From Strix aluco (lineage: Eukaryota; Chordata; Aves; Strigiformes; Strigidae), in the NCBI RefSeq assembly GCF_031877795.1, contig NC_133933.1, forward strand, positions 28,794,029 through 28,858,028: a stretch of DNA of 64,000 bases, given 5' to 3'. A program made the position numbers and the translations under genes. The notes beneath the pieces are model-generated. The model did not search any database, was not told the DNA's origin, and saw only the letters and a list, made by a program, of their open reading frames with translations. Shown piece after piece: positions 52,431 through 61,682 of the stretch (its first letter is position 1; each line of letters opens with the position of its first letter).

Positions 52431-55400
52431 GTTTTCTTTCCTTTGCCTAGCTAGAGACTCAACCTTAAGTCTAATTTTAAAGAATAAAATTAAACTGTGC
52501 ATGCAATTAACTGCCTTTGAGCGCGAACAGCAGTTCATTTTCATGTGTTTTGTTGTGAAGCAAAGAGCTTGTTTGTTTGTTTGTTTTTTCACACTGATTC
52601 CCAAATAAATGGGAAAGTACCACCATTCACTCGCCTAGGATTTATTCATGAAAATGCAATCACAGTCTCCCAGACTCTGGGCAGAGCGAAGTGGGGGGGG
52701 TCCTTTCTCTGCATGAGAGTCGGTGTCTCACTCTGCTCTGCAGCTCTGTAAAGAGCCAGGCTAACCGAAGCCAACAAGAATTCGAGTGTCTAAAAAAAAT
52801 TTAATATGTAAATAAAAGATACCTCTTTCACCTCTTTGAGGTACAGGTATGTTAGTGATACGAATAAGCTGTACAGAAAAATGAGCATTGTAGCAAATGA
52901 TGGATTTTCTGCACCTACCAATCGATCAGGCTTTAATAGGCAGCTTCTCCAAACGTCGCTGCCCGCTGAAAAGCTGGGAGAACAGGCAGGCCTTGCAATG
53001 CGCCCGGAGGGTCAGAGACTTGGACCATGCACGGAAACAACCTTCCCACCCCCCACCCCTTTTTATCTAGCAGTTCTGCCACCACCACAGGAGCCCTCCA
53101 TCCCCGTTCAGCAATAAGCTTTAGCAAAGATTTATTTTCTGTATTGTGTTCTTAAAATAAATGCCATGCCATATTTTTAAAACTGAATCAGATGAGTCTG
53201 TTTGGGGAAACACTGTAACCCATTGCAAAGAGCGACGGACTTATTTGCCATTATTTCCTAAATGCAGTCAGTTGTATGCTGCAACTCACCCGTCAGTTCC
53301 CTTTCCCTCCTAACAAAGAGGGAAGACTGGATCAGAAGGGATCATCTCCATAGAAATTGTGTTGGCACATCCTAGACTGGGCATAAATAAGGGTACAGAC
53401 CAAGAAAACGAGAGCGATTAACTCTTTCAGGCTCTCAAATCACAAAATGCAGTCTTCTACATTCGGCTTCTCAGAAATGTGACGTGTGAGAGACCCCAGT
53501 TCCTCGTGATGGTCTCAGTGACATAAAATTGCTCTATTTGCCTTGGTCAGGGATGAGGCATGTCTTCCTTATGATTTTTAAGCCCAAACGTAGTATCTTC
53601 CTTATTGTAAAAATTCCAGGTATTAGGGGAACTGAGGATTTCCAAGCACAGATGGCCAGATCTGTAGAATTTGGATGATTTCAGGGTGCTTGAAGCCTGG
53701 GAAAGTTGATTTGGCCCTCTGCAATGACAGAGACTACTTGCCAAGTTCCAGTCTAGCTCTGAACTCCTGCAGTATTCTGAGATGCCAATAGCAAGGATTT
53801 CTTATTTAGAGATCCATGTGCTTTCCATGTAAAATGGCAAATAGTGTCTTGTATTTCACAGAACTTGTATATTTGAGAGAAAAACTGATCAGGGGACAGA
53901 GCAAACTAGCAATTACCCTTGCAGCTTGTATCCTTTGGTCCATTAACTGGGCACCTGAGGCTGATCTCCCTCTCCTTCATCTAGTTAAGCCTTGATAGCC
54001 AACACAATAATGAGCCCTCCCATGTAATCTGTAGATGCCTCTGTAACCCTTTGCTAGGACATGCTTAACCAGCTGCTTGGTTTTAGTCTCCTCACCCTCT
54101 CTTTGGCTTCCCTCTGACAAGGAAAGCATTTTCATGGTTTCCCAGCAGCTCCCTCCTGGGATGCCAGTGCTTGCTCTGAACCAAGATTGGCAGAGGACCT
54201 CCTCAAGGCTGGAGGCTTCCTGGAGCGGCTGGGCCAGGGACCTTGACACACTCCTCATTTCAGACACTGCAGTCTGCCCTGTTCACCATGCCATGGTCTC
54301 AGCAACCTCCTGAATACATGGACAATTAGTAAGTGCTGTGGTGCAGCCAGTTCCTTGAGAAATGACCTGATTGTCAGATATTTTGACCTGAAAATGCTTC
54401 TAGTATGTTCGTTTGGTAATCTGAATAGAGGTGAACTAGGAGAGGCAATTTGTTTCCAGTAAAAACAGAGAACTTACACCTAAATGATTATTAGTTACAT
54501 AGATGTAACTTCATGACCTCCCACAGACCTCCTTTACACCTGGTGTTGATGTGGCCCAGCAAATGCAACTCCAGTTGTATAAAAAGACATGGAGTTTTAA
54601 TTGCTGTTGCAGATATGAAATTTTTATTTGGTTGCTACAGTGTAGCTAAAGCTGGATTCAGGCTCCAGCTCAGCTCTACAGTGTCTTGAGGCTGAATCAG
54701 GGAAGATTCTGAAAATAAATGACCTCAGATGAAAACATATTTTTAACATGTTCCTTCTTGAAAATCAGAAAATTCTTGCACGATTTTGTGATCCAAATAA
54801 GCTACCATCTTACTGCCATCTGCACCAATTCTAAGCCAAAAAGAGACCATTCATATCTGAAATGCAGACAATAATGTAAATCAAAGTTTCACTCAACCTC
54901 AAAATTTTAAGATACGCATGGAACAGCAGAAATAGGGAAGGATTAGATAAAAACAATGAACAAATGAGACCTGCATTCTGAGGAAATGTATAAGAACAGA
55001 TCAGTTATATATAATGCTAATGATTATAGAGCTTGAAAAGGAAGTGATCCAAGAAAGAGTGATGGATTGTTACCACTAACAAGGGCAAATTGATAACAGG
55101 AACAAATGTGAAATATATCAAAACAAGCATTATTCTACATTCACCTGACTTGTGGAACTCCCTGTTGCAGGACACCAGCGTGGCACGTATATCCAGGAAA
55201 TGATTAAACATCATAAATAAAAGTACTTTCTAGCTCAGGTTGGCTACATTTAATTTAAAGGGCTGTCTATGCCTCAGACATAACATGTGTCTTGCAGGGA
55301 GTTATTCCTTGTCTGATAGACTGTTGCAAAATAACATTCATTATCTTAACCGGTGCTGGAGGTAGGACACCGGATTAGATAAATCATTATATCCATTTTG

Positions 55401-55584
55401 CAAGAGGGCTGGCAGTTTCATTAATAAATAATTTGAACTAAGGGGAAAAGAAAACCTTCAGAGGACTACAGTGTTAGGCACAGCCTGGCTGCAGCAGAGA
55501 GGTTCAGTGGTTCACCTCTTGATACGGGCAACATAAACTTTTGGAAATAAATATAAACAATGGCAATGAGCTTGTAATTTATAT

Positions 55585-55590
55585 TTTATT
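55585..55590 (-). terminator. PROX1: Candidate PROX1 distal poly(A) signal
   Basis: AATAAA on the minus strand (TTTATT on plus). A UGUA motif, the kind bound by CFIm, lies about 30 nt upstream at the miR-181 match. A U/GU-rich run at about 55537-55552 sits where a downstream element would be, which places cleavage near 55560-55570. It also marks where the dense AU-rich regulatory texture stops. The arrangement is good, but AATAAA is common in AT-rich DNA. Confidence 0.55.
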
Positions 55591-55618
55591 TTGCACAAGC
55601 TTGCATATATACTGCACA

Positions 55619-55626
55619 TACATTCA
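55619..55626 (-). promoter_or_regulatory. miR-181 8-mer seed match, poly(A)-proximal
   Basis: A second TGAATGTA on the minus strand lies about 30 nt upstream of the candidate distal AATAAA. Sites near 3' UTR ends tend to be the more effective ones. Its UGUA core could instead serve cleavage-factor binding. Confidence 0.5.
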
Positions 55627-56193
55627 GTTTAGAGAAGATGGAAGGCACACAAGGCAATTGAACTACTGTATCCTTTAAGTGGTACAAAGCAAAAAGGTAA
55701 AAGTCTGGAGAGTATACAAAAGCTTTAAACACACAAAATAAAATCCACCCCCCCCCCCCAAACATTTTTCCTGTGTTTATCTTAAATTTAGTAGCTGCCA
55801 AGCTAGAATTGTAACTTTTTTCAATCAATTGTCTACTGCACCTTTTTTTCCAAACGGACAGGGGAGTCTTATTGTTTTATCTTGTCATCAATTAATATTA
55901 CAGTACATCCTTGGTAATACAAAATTGTACACCTTCATCAAATAAATTAGGATAAATTAAACCAATAAATTATGCAAAGTCTTCAGAACAATAGACAACA
56001 ACAAAAAAATCCACAGTTGAAATTGCCTCTAGCTAAAAAATAAAATAAAAAAAAATCAAAAATTGACTTTATCAGTTCAGTTATTGTACTATCTTCAAAT
56101 TAAAGGGTCTTTATTACAAAAAAAGAGCTTAATAATGCTATTTACAACATATTGCTAAATAATATAAAGGCAGTGTTTTGTCACTTTTGTAAC

Positions 56194-56201
56194 TATATAC
56201 A
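56194..56201 (-). promoter_or_regulatory. Pumilio response element motif
   Basis: The minus strand reads TGTATATA, matching the UGUANAUA Pumilio consensus inside the predicted 3' UTR. A second match lies at 57683-57690, embedded in a TA/CATA simple repeat and so less persuasive. Confidence 0.35.
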
Positions 56202-56925
56202 CATGAGTAATGGCTGGGACAATATCAGTTTAAACCTTAACCTTTGACTCTTCTGGGCAGCATTAAAACCAACCTAAAGAGGCTTTTTTTTTCCTTCTTT
56301 TTTAGTTTCTGACTCTTACACGTTATATGGTAATGAGATGGTTATTGTGTTTGTCTAATATCTCACTCGAGTGGTACAATTAATGCAGAAAGGATGGATT
56401 TTAGAGAAAAATGTTTCTTCTAGATTTGTTTCTACATATCCCAGTATATTTGTGCATTTGGAAGGTGGCTGCTTCGGGAGAGAGGTGACTGTGGCTCAGA
56501 TGAAAAGACTAAATAAAGTCATAGTGCCACCACCTTTCATACACTAAAAAGGATATTCCTAAGAAGATACAAAGGTTAAATACCAGTTTTCATCCCAGCT
56601 CTAAATATGAGCATTTTTAGCTTCAGTTTATAGATGGTTTACAACCAACAGTTCTACAGAAAACAAAATTGCATTTCCTTCAACAGAACATTTAAGTGCA
56701 ATACAGTAACTGCTTACTCATATAAACCAGTTACATTCCTTAAGGGGAGCTTTTTGAAAACAATGCGTATTGGAATTTTCAAACACATAGTTGGTACCAG
56801 AAGGAAACATTTGCACTATTAACACCAATGATTGCTATATAATACACATGGCAAATATAGTTTTTGCTTTCACTTCTCATGTACAGTGCTCATTTTGGGG
56901 GTTTTGTAAACCACTTTCCATTTTT

Positions 56926-56970
56926 TATATATATATATATATATATCTTTCTGTATATATATATATGTAT
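56926..56970. repeat. (TA)n double block
   Basis: Two TA dinucleotide runs (56926-56946 and about 56953-56966) flank a short CTTTCTG spacer. Unrepeated sequence lies on both sides. Confidence 0.85.
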
Positions 56971-57660
56971 AAACTTTCAATGCTGCTGGTGAAAATCCTA
57001 TCTTTAAAGCCACAAAATCTTCACCTTTATTTCTTAATTAATATTAACCTGTGGAAAAAAACATTTTTCTATTAACTGACTTCATATACATAGAAAAAAA
57101 TTCTGCAATTTTACAGAAACTGTATTACCCATTCCCTTGACATCTGATGAAAGAGACTTAACTTTTAAAAGTAGAGCTGGATTTTCAAGAATGCTTTCAA
57201 CTATCTATACAGTTACTGTAGTGTTTCTTATAAATCCAACAGATGTTTTCAGAATGTAGTTATTAAAATCTTATGTCTTTATGCAAGAACAGCCGTAAGG
57301 TTGAATATTTACATTGCTTTATAAAAGTTCCCCTCGATTTTCAATGTTCACCCACATACCTGGTACAGTAACAAAGATTCTGCAAACTTAAAACACTTTA
57401 ATTAAATAATACTCAGAGGCACAAAGCAAACCTCAGGAATACATGGGTGAACACTTTCTTAAATAATTACTACATTCTAACATCTTCCACGTGTTTACCA
57501 TTAAATGTGAAACGTTCCCATTAAACAACCAGAGATACAGTAAGAATTAAATGTTTTGTAGTTTCAAATAGAACATTCTTTTCACAAAACATAACAAATG
57601 TCTAAAATAGGTTCTTAATCTAGATAGGAAAAAGGTAAGCTTTTCACTTCATACGCATAT

Positions 57661-57770
57661 TTTGTGTGTGTGTTCCTGTGTATATATACATACATACATA
57701 CACCCACACATTTTGTCTCTGTGTGACTACATATGTATATGTATATGCACGTATGTCACGTATGAAATAT
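57661..57770. repeat. Alternating TG / TA / CATA simple repeat cluster
   Basis: A GTGTGTGT run, then TATATATA, then CATA tetramers, then ATGTATATGTATATG. It is mostly alternating purine-pyrimidine and lies within the predicted 3' UTR. Confidence 0.8.
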
Positions 57771-58610
57771 TGCTTCTATACTACTTTTCATCAGGCTAAG
57801 AAAACACAAGATTTGCACCACAGTTACAAAAAATTGGCTTCTACAAGAATTTTCAAAACTTGAATGCTGCTCAAACAATTGAGAAAAAATAATTTGCGTT
57901 ATCAAACTGTTCTAAAAATTCTCTTCTTCAAAAACGTATTCTCCTGCTTTGTTTTTTTTTTTTTTTTAATTTTTAAAAAGACACAAAATATGCATAGCTA
58001 TCAACATTATGTCAAACAGCCGGAAAGGAAAAAAAAAAAAAAATCAGTGTTTATTGCAGCTGTAGTAATTGAAAAATAAAGTTTAAAAGATGAAAACTGT
58101 AAGCCACAGAAGGCACAAGAACAATTGTACTTGTGGGGGAAAAACTGGTATTTTGAAGGATTTTTTTTATCCTTCCGCTGGTGCATTTAAGGTCTAGGCA
58201 CAGACTATAACCTCAAGTTTATATGCAGAAATAAATCTGAATTTGCATTAAATGAATGGCAACATGGGGTTTCTACATGGATTCTGAAATTCTTTCCCTA
58301 TGTAAACTTTTCATTACAATAAAAGTAGCCTCCTGCCTTTTCGCCATTTTTAGTGAAATAACATTGAGATCATTTGAAAGAAACTGCTTTCTACTTACAA
58401 TTTAGTAGGAGCTATGCCATGTATTTATAATCCTAGGTGTATTGGGAGGCACAAAGGCAATATGGCTATAAAATGCGGAAAAATCACATAACTGAAATGA
58501 TCAGATTATCATTTATTTCTTCTTCAGACCAAGGAGGTTTTTGTTTTGCTTTTAAGATGAAATTTCTACTCTTAATTCCTATGCCTCATTTACTATTGAG
58601 ATTAGGCTAC

Positions 58611-58631
58611 TTATAAATAAATAAATAAATG
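58611..58631 (-). promoter_or_regulatory. AU-rich element in the PROX1 3' UTR
   Basis: On the minus strand this reads as four overlapping AUUUA pentamers and contains the UUAUUUAUU nonamer, the signature of class II AU-rich elements bound by HuR, TTP and AUF1. On the plus strand it is a short ATAA/AAAT tetranucleotide repeat, so it may also have arisen as a microsatellite. Confidence 0.55.
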
Positions 58632-58695
58632 CAACAACATCAAGTGTTGAGTACACAATTTCACTTATTTAGATTATGTGAATCACATTGCAGCC

Positions 58696-58729
58696 AAATA
58701 ATAATATTAATAATAATAATAATAATAAA
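58696..58729. repeat. (AAT)n microsatellite
   Basis: Imperfect run of AAT/TAA triplets within the predicted PROX1 3' UTR. Confidence 0.9.
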
Positions 58730-59094
58730 CATAATAAAAGCAACGGTAAAATTACAGATTGAGATGGTAGCTAGTAGTATGTCCACATAGTATGACTAAA
58801 GTATGGCTTTGCTTTCTTATGTCCAAGGTGACAATGCAGTGTTATATTTTGTATCTGATGGTATGCCAATGATGAATTTACTGTATTAAAACTTGAGCAT
58901 TTTATGCCACTTCTTCCCATAAATCAAAAAAGTGCATGAACACAATTTTCATCCTTTCTTACTCAGAATGCATTGGAGTTACATCTTTATGAAGTGTAAT
59001 GTTTACCAAATCATGCACAAAAAAAAAAAAAAAAGAGAAGAAAAAAGGAATAATCTTTTGAAAGAAAACAGAAGAAACAAAAGGAAAAGAAATT

Positions 59095-59445
59095 AAAGGA
59101 AAAGAGAAAAAAGAGAGAAAAGAAGAGAAAAGAAGAGAAAAGAAGAGAAAAGAAGAGAAAAGAAGAGAAAAGAAGAGAAAAGAAGAGAAAAGAAGAGAAA
59201 AGAAGAGAAAAGAAGAGAAAAGAAGAGAAAAGAAGAGAAAAGAAGAGAAAAGAAGAGAAAAGAAGAGAAAAGAAGAGAAAAGAAGAGAAAAGAAGAGAAA
59301 AGAAGAGAAAAGAAAAGAAAAGAAAAGAAAAGAAAAGAAAAGAAAAGAAAAGAAAAGAAAAGAAAAGAAAAGAAAAGAAAAGAAAAGAAAAGAAAAGAAA
59401 AGAAAAGAAAAGAAAAGAAAAGAAAAGGAGAAAAGAAGGAGAAAA
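59095..59445. repeat. 351-nt uninterrupted polypurine tract with two-level repeat
   Basis: From 59095 to 59445 the plus strand contains only A and G. It has three parts. An irregular leader is followed by 19 exact copies of a 10-mer AGAAGAGAAA (59121-59310). The tract then switches abruptly to about 23 copies of the 5-mer AGAAA (59311-59426), followed by a degenerate tail with GGAG/ACAAG variants to about 59500. The 10-mer is two 5-mers differing by one A-to-G change, so the array is a higher-order repeat grown from a mutated dimer. The minus strand is pyrimidine-only and lies in the predicted PROX1 3' UTR. Long open frames here (such as 58959-59615 minus) are low-complexity S/F/L artefacts. 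Confidence 0.97.
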
Positions 59446-61371
59446 CAAGGAGAAAACAAGAAGAAAAGAAGAAAAGAGAAAAGAGAAAGAAAAGAGAAAA
59501 GAGGACACATCCTGTCTACTGTAAGGATATGTACAGTATTAGGTACTCTCAGGGAGTCTAAGATCAAGAAGATTTGTTTTGCTTTTAATGCATAGTGAAA
59601 ATGTTGGCACTTCATCCCATGCTATTGTCTGCATTGCCTATACTCCACAGATACTGCCAGTGCTTGAAAAGAATGACAGGGAATCGTAGGATTGTGCTGT
59701 TTAATTTGAAGTCAGCAGGTTTTTAAGGCTTTCTGCTAACAATAATTGCTTTCATACATTTCTGTCTATCAGCAGTATTTGTAAATGAAGTGAAATTGCA
59801 ATGATCAGGTCAGCTCTTTAGTCACATGGGTAAACTTTCACTCTCCAAAGTCAAAATGTAATTTTAAAATAAAGAAATAAGATACCAATATCCTCAATGG
59901 TCTAAATATAATTCGCAGCTAATTAGGAACTTCCTCTAGATTCAGATTGAATTATGTAGGGGAAAATACTATTGACGATAACAATAAATTCTTACTGCAT
60001 CCGTACAAAAGACGACAGAGAAAATGACAAATACAGAGTGCCACAGCATATTCAACCTTCCCCCAAACTTCTGGAGACAATACCTTTCTGAAAACATGAC
60101 AAAAGGAGAGCCACTGAAGAAAGCATGAGACCTGGCAGCTAGCTTTCTTTCTGTCTGCTGACATATCGTGGTATAGCATTCAGGTGAACCCAGATCCATC
60201 ATGGACTTTACACTGTAGCTCAGATTTTGGTCAAGACTAGCTCCAGCTTCAGAAGACAAGTGCAGCACATTGCTCAAATAGATTTATTTTTTTTAAACTG
60301 CACTTACTGTAATTTTAAAAAACCAATTTGGCTATCTGAACCCTGCATAGCCAGGAGGACACTGTGATTTTTGTATATGCTTGATTAGATTTTTATGAAA
60401 AAGTAATTTTTATTCTTCTGATCAGGAAAAGACTAATTATATTTTACAGCTACAAACAAGTCTTTTTTTTCCTTTGCCTCAGCACCGTGAGGTAAAGATG
60501 TTTCTACTATATCTAAGATCATTCAAAAAAGTGCTTTTCAGGACAGATGTTGAATACAGACAGAAAACTTTGTATGCTGGAAAGGGGATTTTGGGGGGCA
60601 GAATGGACTAAGGAAAGAATAAATTTAAGAACTAATGCCACTTAAAGTAAGACCGAGACATGGCAATATAGGACGCTGAAGGTTTCATTTTTACTCTATG
60701 GAGAGTGAAATGCTTCCGCTTTAATAAGCTGACCATATTCCAAAATTAGTGTGGTTGATACAATATTGTGCATGAATTACTGGCCTCACCCTGCAAGAAC
60801 GGTACTCGATTTGTGCAAATGTCCCTTGCTGCAATTTAGAGAAACAACAACCTGGCATGTTGATTACTGGTGCAGGGTATTTATCATTTCTGTAAGGAAA
60901 GCTTGAAGAATGGGATTTGCTTTTTTGGGTATCACTTCTTGGAGTGAGTACCTGAAATAGATGTTGTAGAGTTTTTTGAAGTATGAGACAAAATCTAGTT
61001 ATTGGTTAAAAAGTATATAAAATAAAAAAAACAAGCTTGAAGCTTATGAAGTGACTCCACAGAGTTCAGACCTTTAGCAGTATAAACATAATATAAACTT
61101 CATTGTCTGTAGTATTGTGCCATGACATTAGTCTCACTAAGACAAAATGCCACTTTGCAGCAAGCAATAAATCTGACAAAGCATTTTTAAACATAATGCC
61201 CTAACTTGCTAAGACAGGCTTTTACACGCTTCCAAACTCTTCTCCCTGAAAATTAACCCCGTTGATTCTCCAAATGTTAAGGGTCTCGGGCAAAAGTAAA
61301 CCGAAGGCTGAAGTAAAATAACCATCCCCTTGGAACTGAACGAAAACTTAAATCCAGGAGGGTTCACAGTC

Positions 61372-61420
61372 TAATTTCATATACATATATATGTATGCAA
61401 TACACATATATATGAAATTA
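61372..61420 (-). other. 3' UTR hairpin just after the PROX1 stop
   Basis: This 49-nt segment is a near-perfect inverted repeat. The outer arms (61372-61383 and 61409-61420) are 12 bp and exactly complementary. The inner arms (61388-61396 and 61400-61408) are 9 bp with one non-Watson-Crick position. A 4-nt bulge (61384-61387) and a 3-nt loop complete it. In the PROX1-sense RNA the odd position is a G-U wobble, so all 21 pairs form; in the antisense RNA it would be an A-C mismatch. It spans about nucleotides 77-125 after the stop codon. Simple TA-rich sequence can make such arms by chance, but the TAATTTC ends are not simple repeat. Confidence 0.7.
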
Positions 61421-61469
61421 AAATAGAGACACACATGACTTGGGCATCAGAAGGGGACTGCTACTTTCA

Positions 61470-61477
61470 TACATTCA
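61470..61477 (-). promoter_or_regulatory. miR-181 8-mer seed match, stop-proximal
   Basis: The minus strand reads TGAATGTA, a full 8-mer complement to the miR-181 family seed (ACAUUCA at positions 2-8 plus A opposite position 1). It lies about 20-27 nt after the PROX1 stop, just clear of the ribosome-shadowed zone. Repression of PROX1 by miR-181 has been reported in mammalian endothelium. Whether this exact site is the functional one is inference. Confidence 0.55.
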
Positions 61478-61496
61478 TAAATAGCTGCTGAACTCT

Positions 61497-61682
61497 CTAC
61501 TCATGAAGAAGCTCTTGTAGGCAGTTTGGGGATTTGAAAATCTCGGGGACCTCACTGTCCAGCTTACAGATGACCTTGTATATGGCCTTCTTCCAGGAAG
61601 GATCAACATCTTTGCCTGCGATAATGGCATTGAAAAACTCCCGTAACGTGATCTGAGCCACTTCCAGGAATCTCTCTGGAAC
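61497..61682 (-). CDS. PROX1: PROX1 terminal coding exon (C-terminal Prospero domain)
   Basis: This is the last coding exon of the homeodomain transcription factor PROX1, a nuclear DNA-binding regulator of lymphatic endothelium, liver, lens and neural development. Read on the minus strand it encodes 61 residues, starting VPERFLEVAQ and ending SPNCLQELLHE, followed by TAG at 61497-61499. I recognise this as the invariant C-terminus of the PROX1 homeo-Prospero domain, where the Prospero part packs against the homeodomain. The exon starts at 61682 because a CAG acceptor with a pyrimidine-rich run lies directly upstream (AG at 61683-61684) and the known protein continues DFE-VPERF across this junction, in phase 0. 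The open frame runs on to 61799, but those 39 extra codons are intronic and do not resemble PROX1. No frameshift or stop disrupts the exon. The rest of the gene, including the homeodomain proper, lies beyond 64000. PROX2 is the only close paralogue; assignment to PROX1 rests on remembered sequence identity. Confidence 0.96.
   Translation of the reverse strand, partial: VPERFLEVAQITLREFFNAIIAGKDVDPSWKKAIYKVICKLDSEVPEIFKSPNCLQELLHE

Larger units (their letters stand above)
43835..55564. other. Intergenic block immediately downstream of PROX1
   Basis: No supported gene. Contents are MIR-like relics near 44630, 45790 and 51340, simple repeats at 48558, 50275, 51916 and 52409, a GC-richer patch at 50430-50850, and an AT-rich, possibly conserved segment at 48880-49240. 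Open frames up to 155 codons in the GC-richer patch show overlapping openness on both strands and resemble no known protein. Confidence 0.7.
55565..61496 (-). other. PROX1: PROX1 3' untranslated region (predicted extent)
   Basis: The block immediately downstream of the stop codon is AT-rich, free of recognisable interspersed repeats, and rich in post-transcriptional motifs on the minus strand. PROX1 mRNAs in vertebrates have multi-kilobase 3' UTRs, so a length of about 5.9 kb is plausible. The predicted end is set by the AATAAA at 55585-55590. Several other AATAAA hexamers occur on the minus strand (for example at 60283-60288 and 60409-60414), so shorter alternative 3' ends are possible. Visible elements include a hairpin at 61372-61420, an AU-rich element at 58611-58631, miR-181 seed matches near both ends, and a long pyrimidine run in the RNA from 59445 down to 59095. 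The boundary is inferred and not supported by transcript data. Confidence 0.65.

Noticed and set aside
58959..59615. 218-codon minus-strand open frame (and its overlapping 165-codon partner)
   Set aside because: It is the translation of the polypyrimidine repeat, giving only S/F/L periodicity. Two frames are open at once, so this is a repeat artefact.
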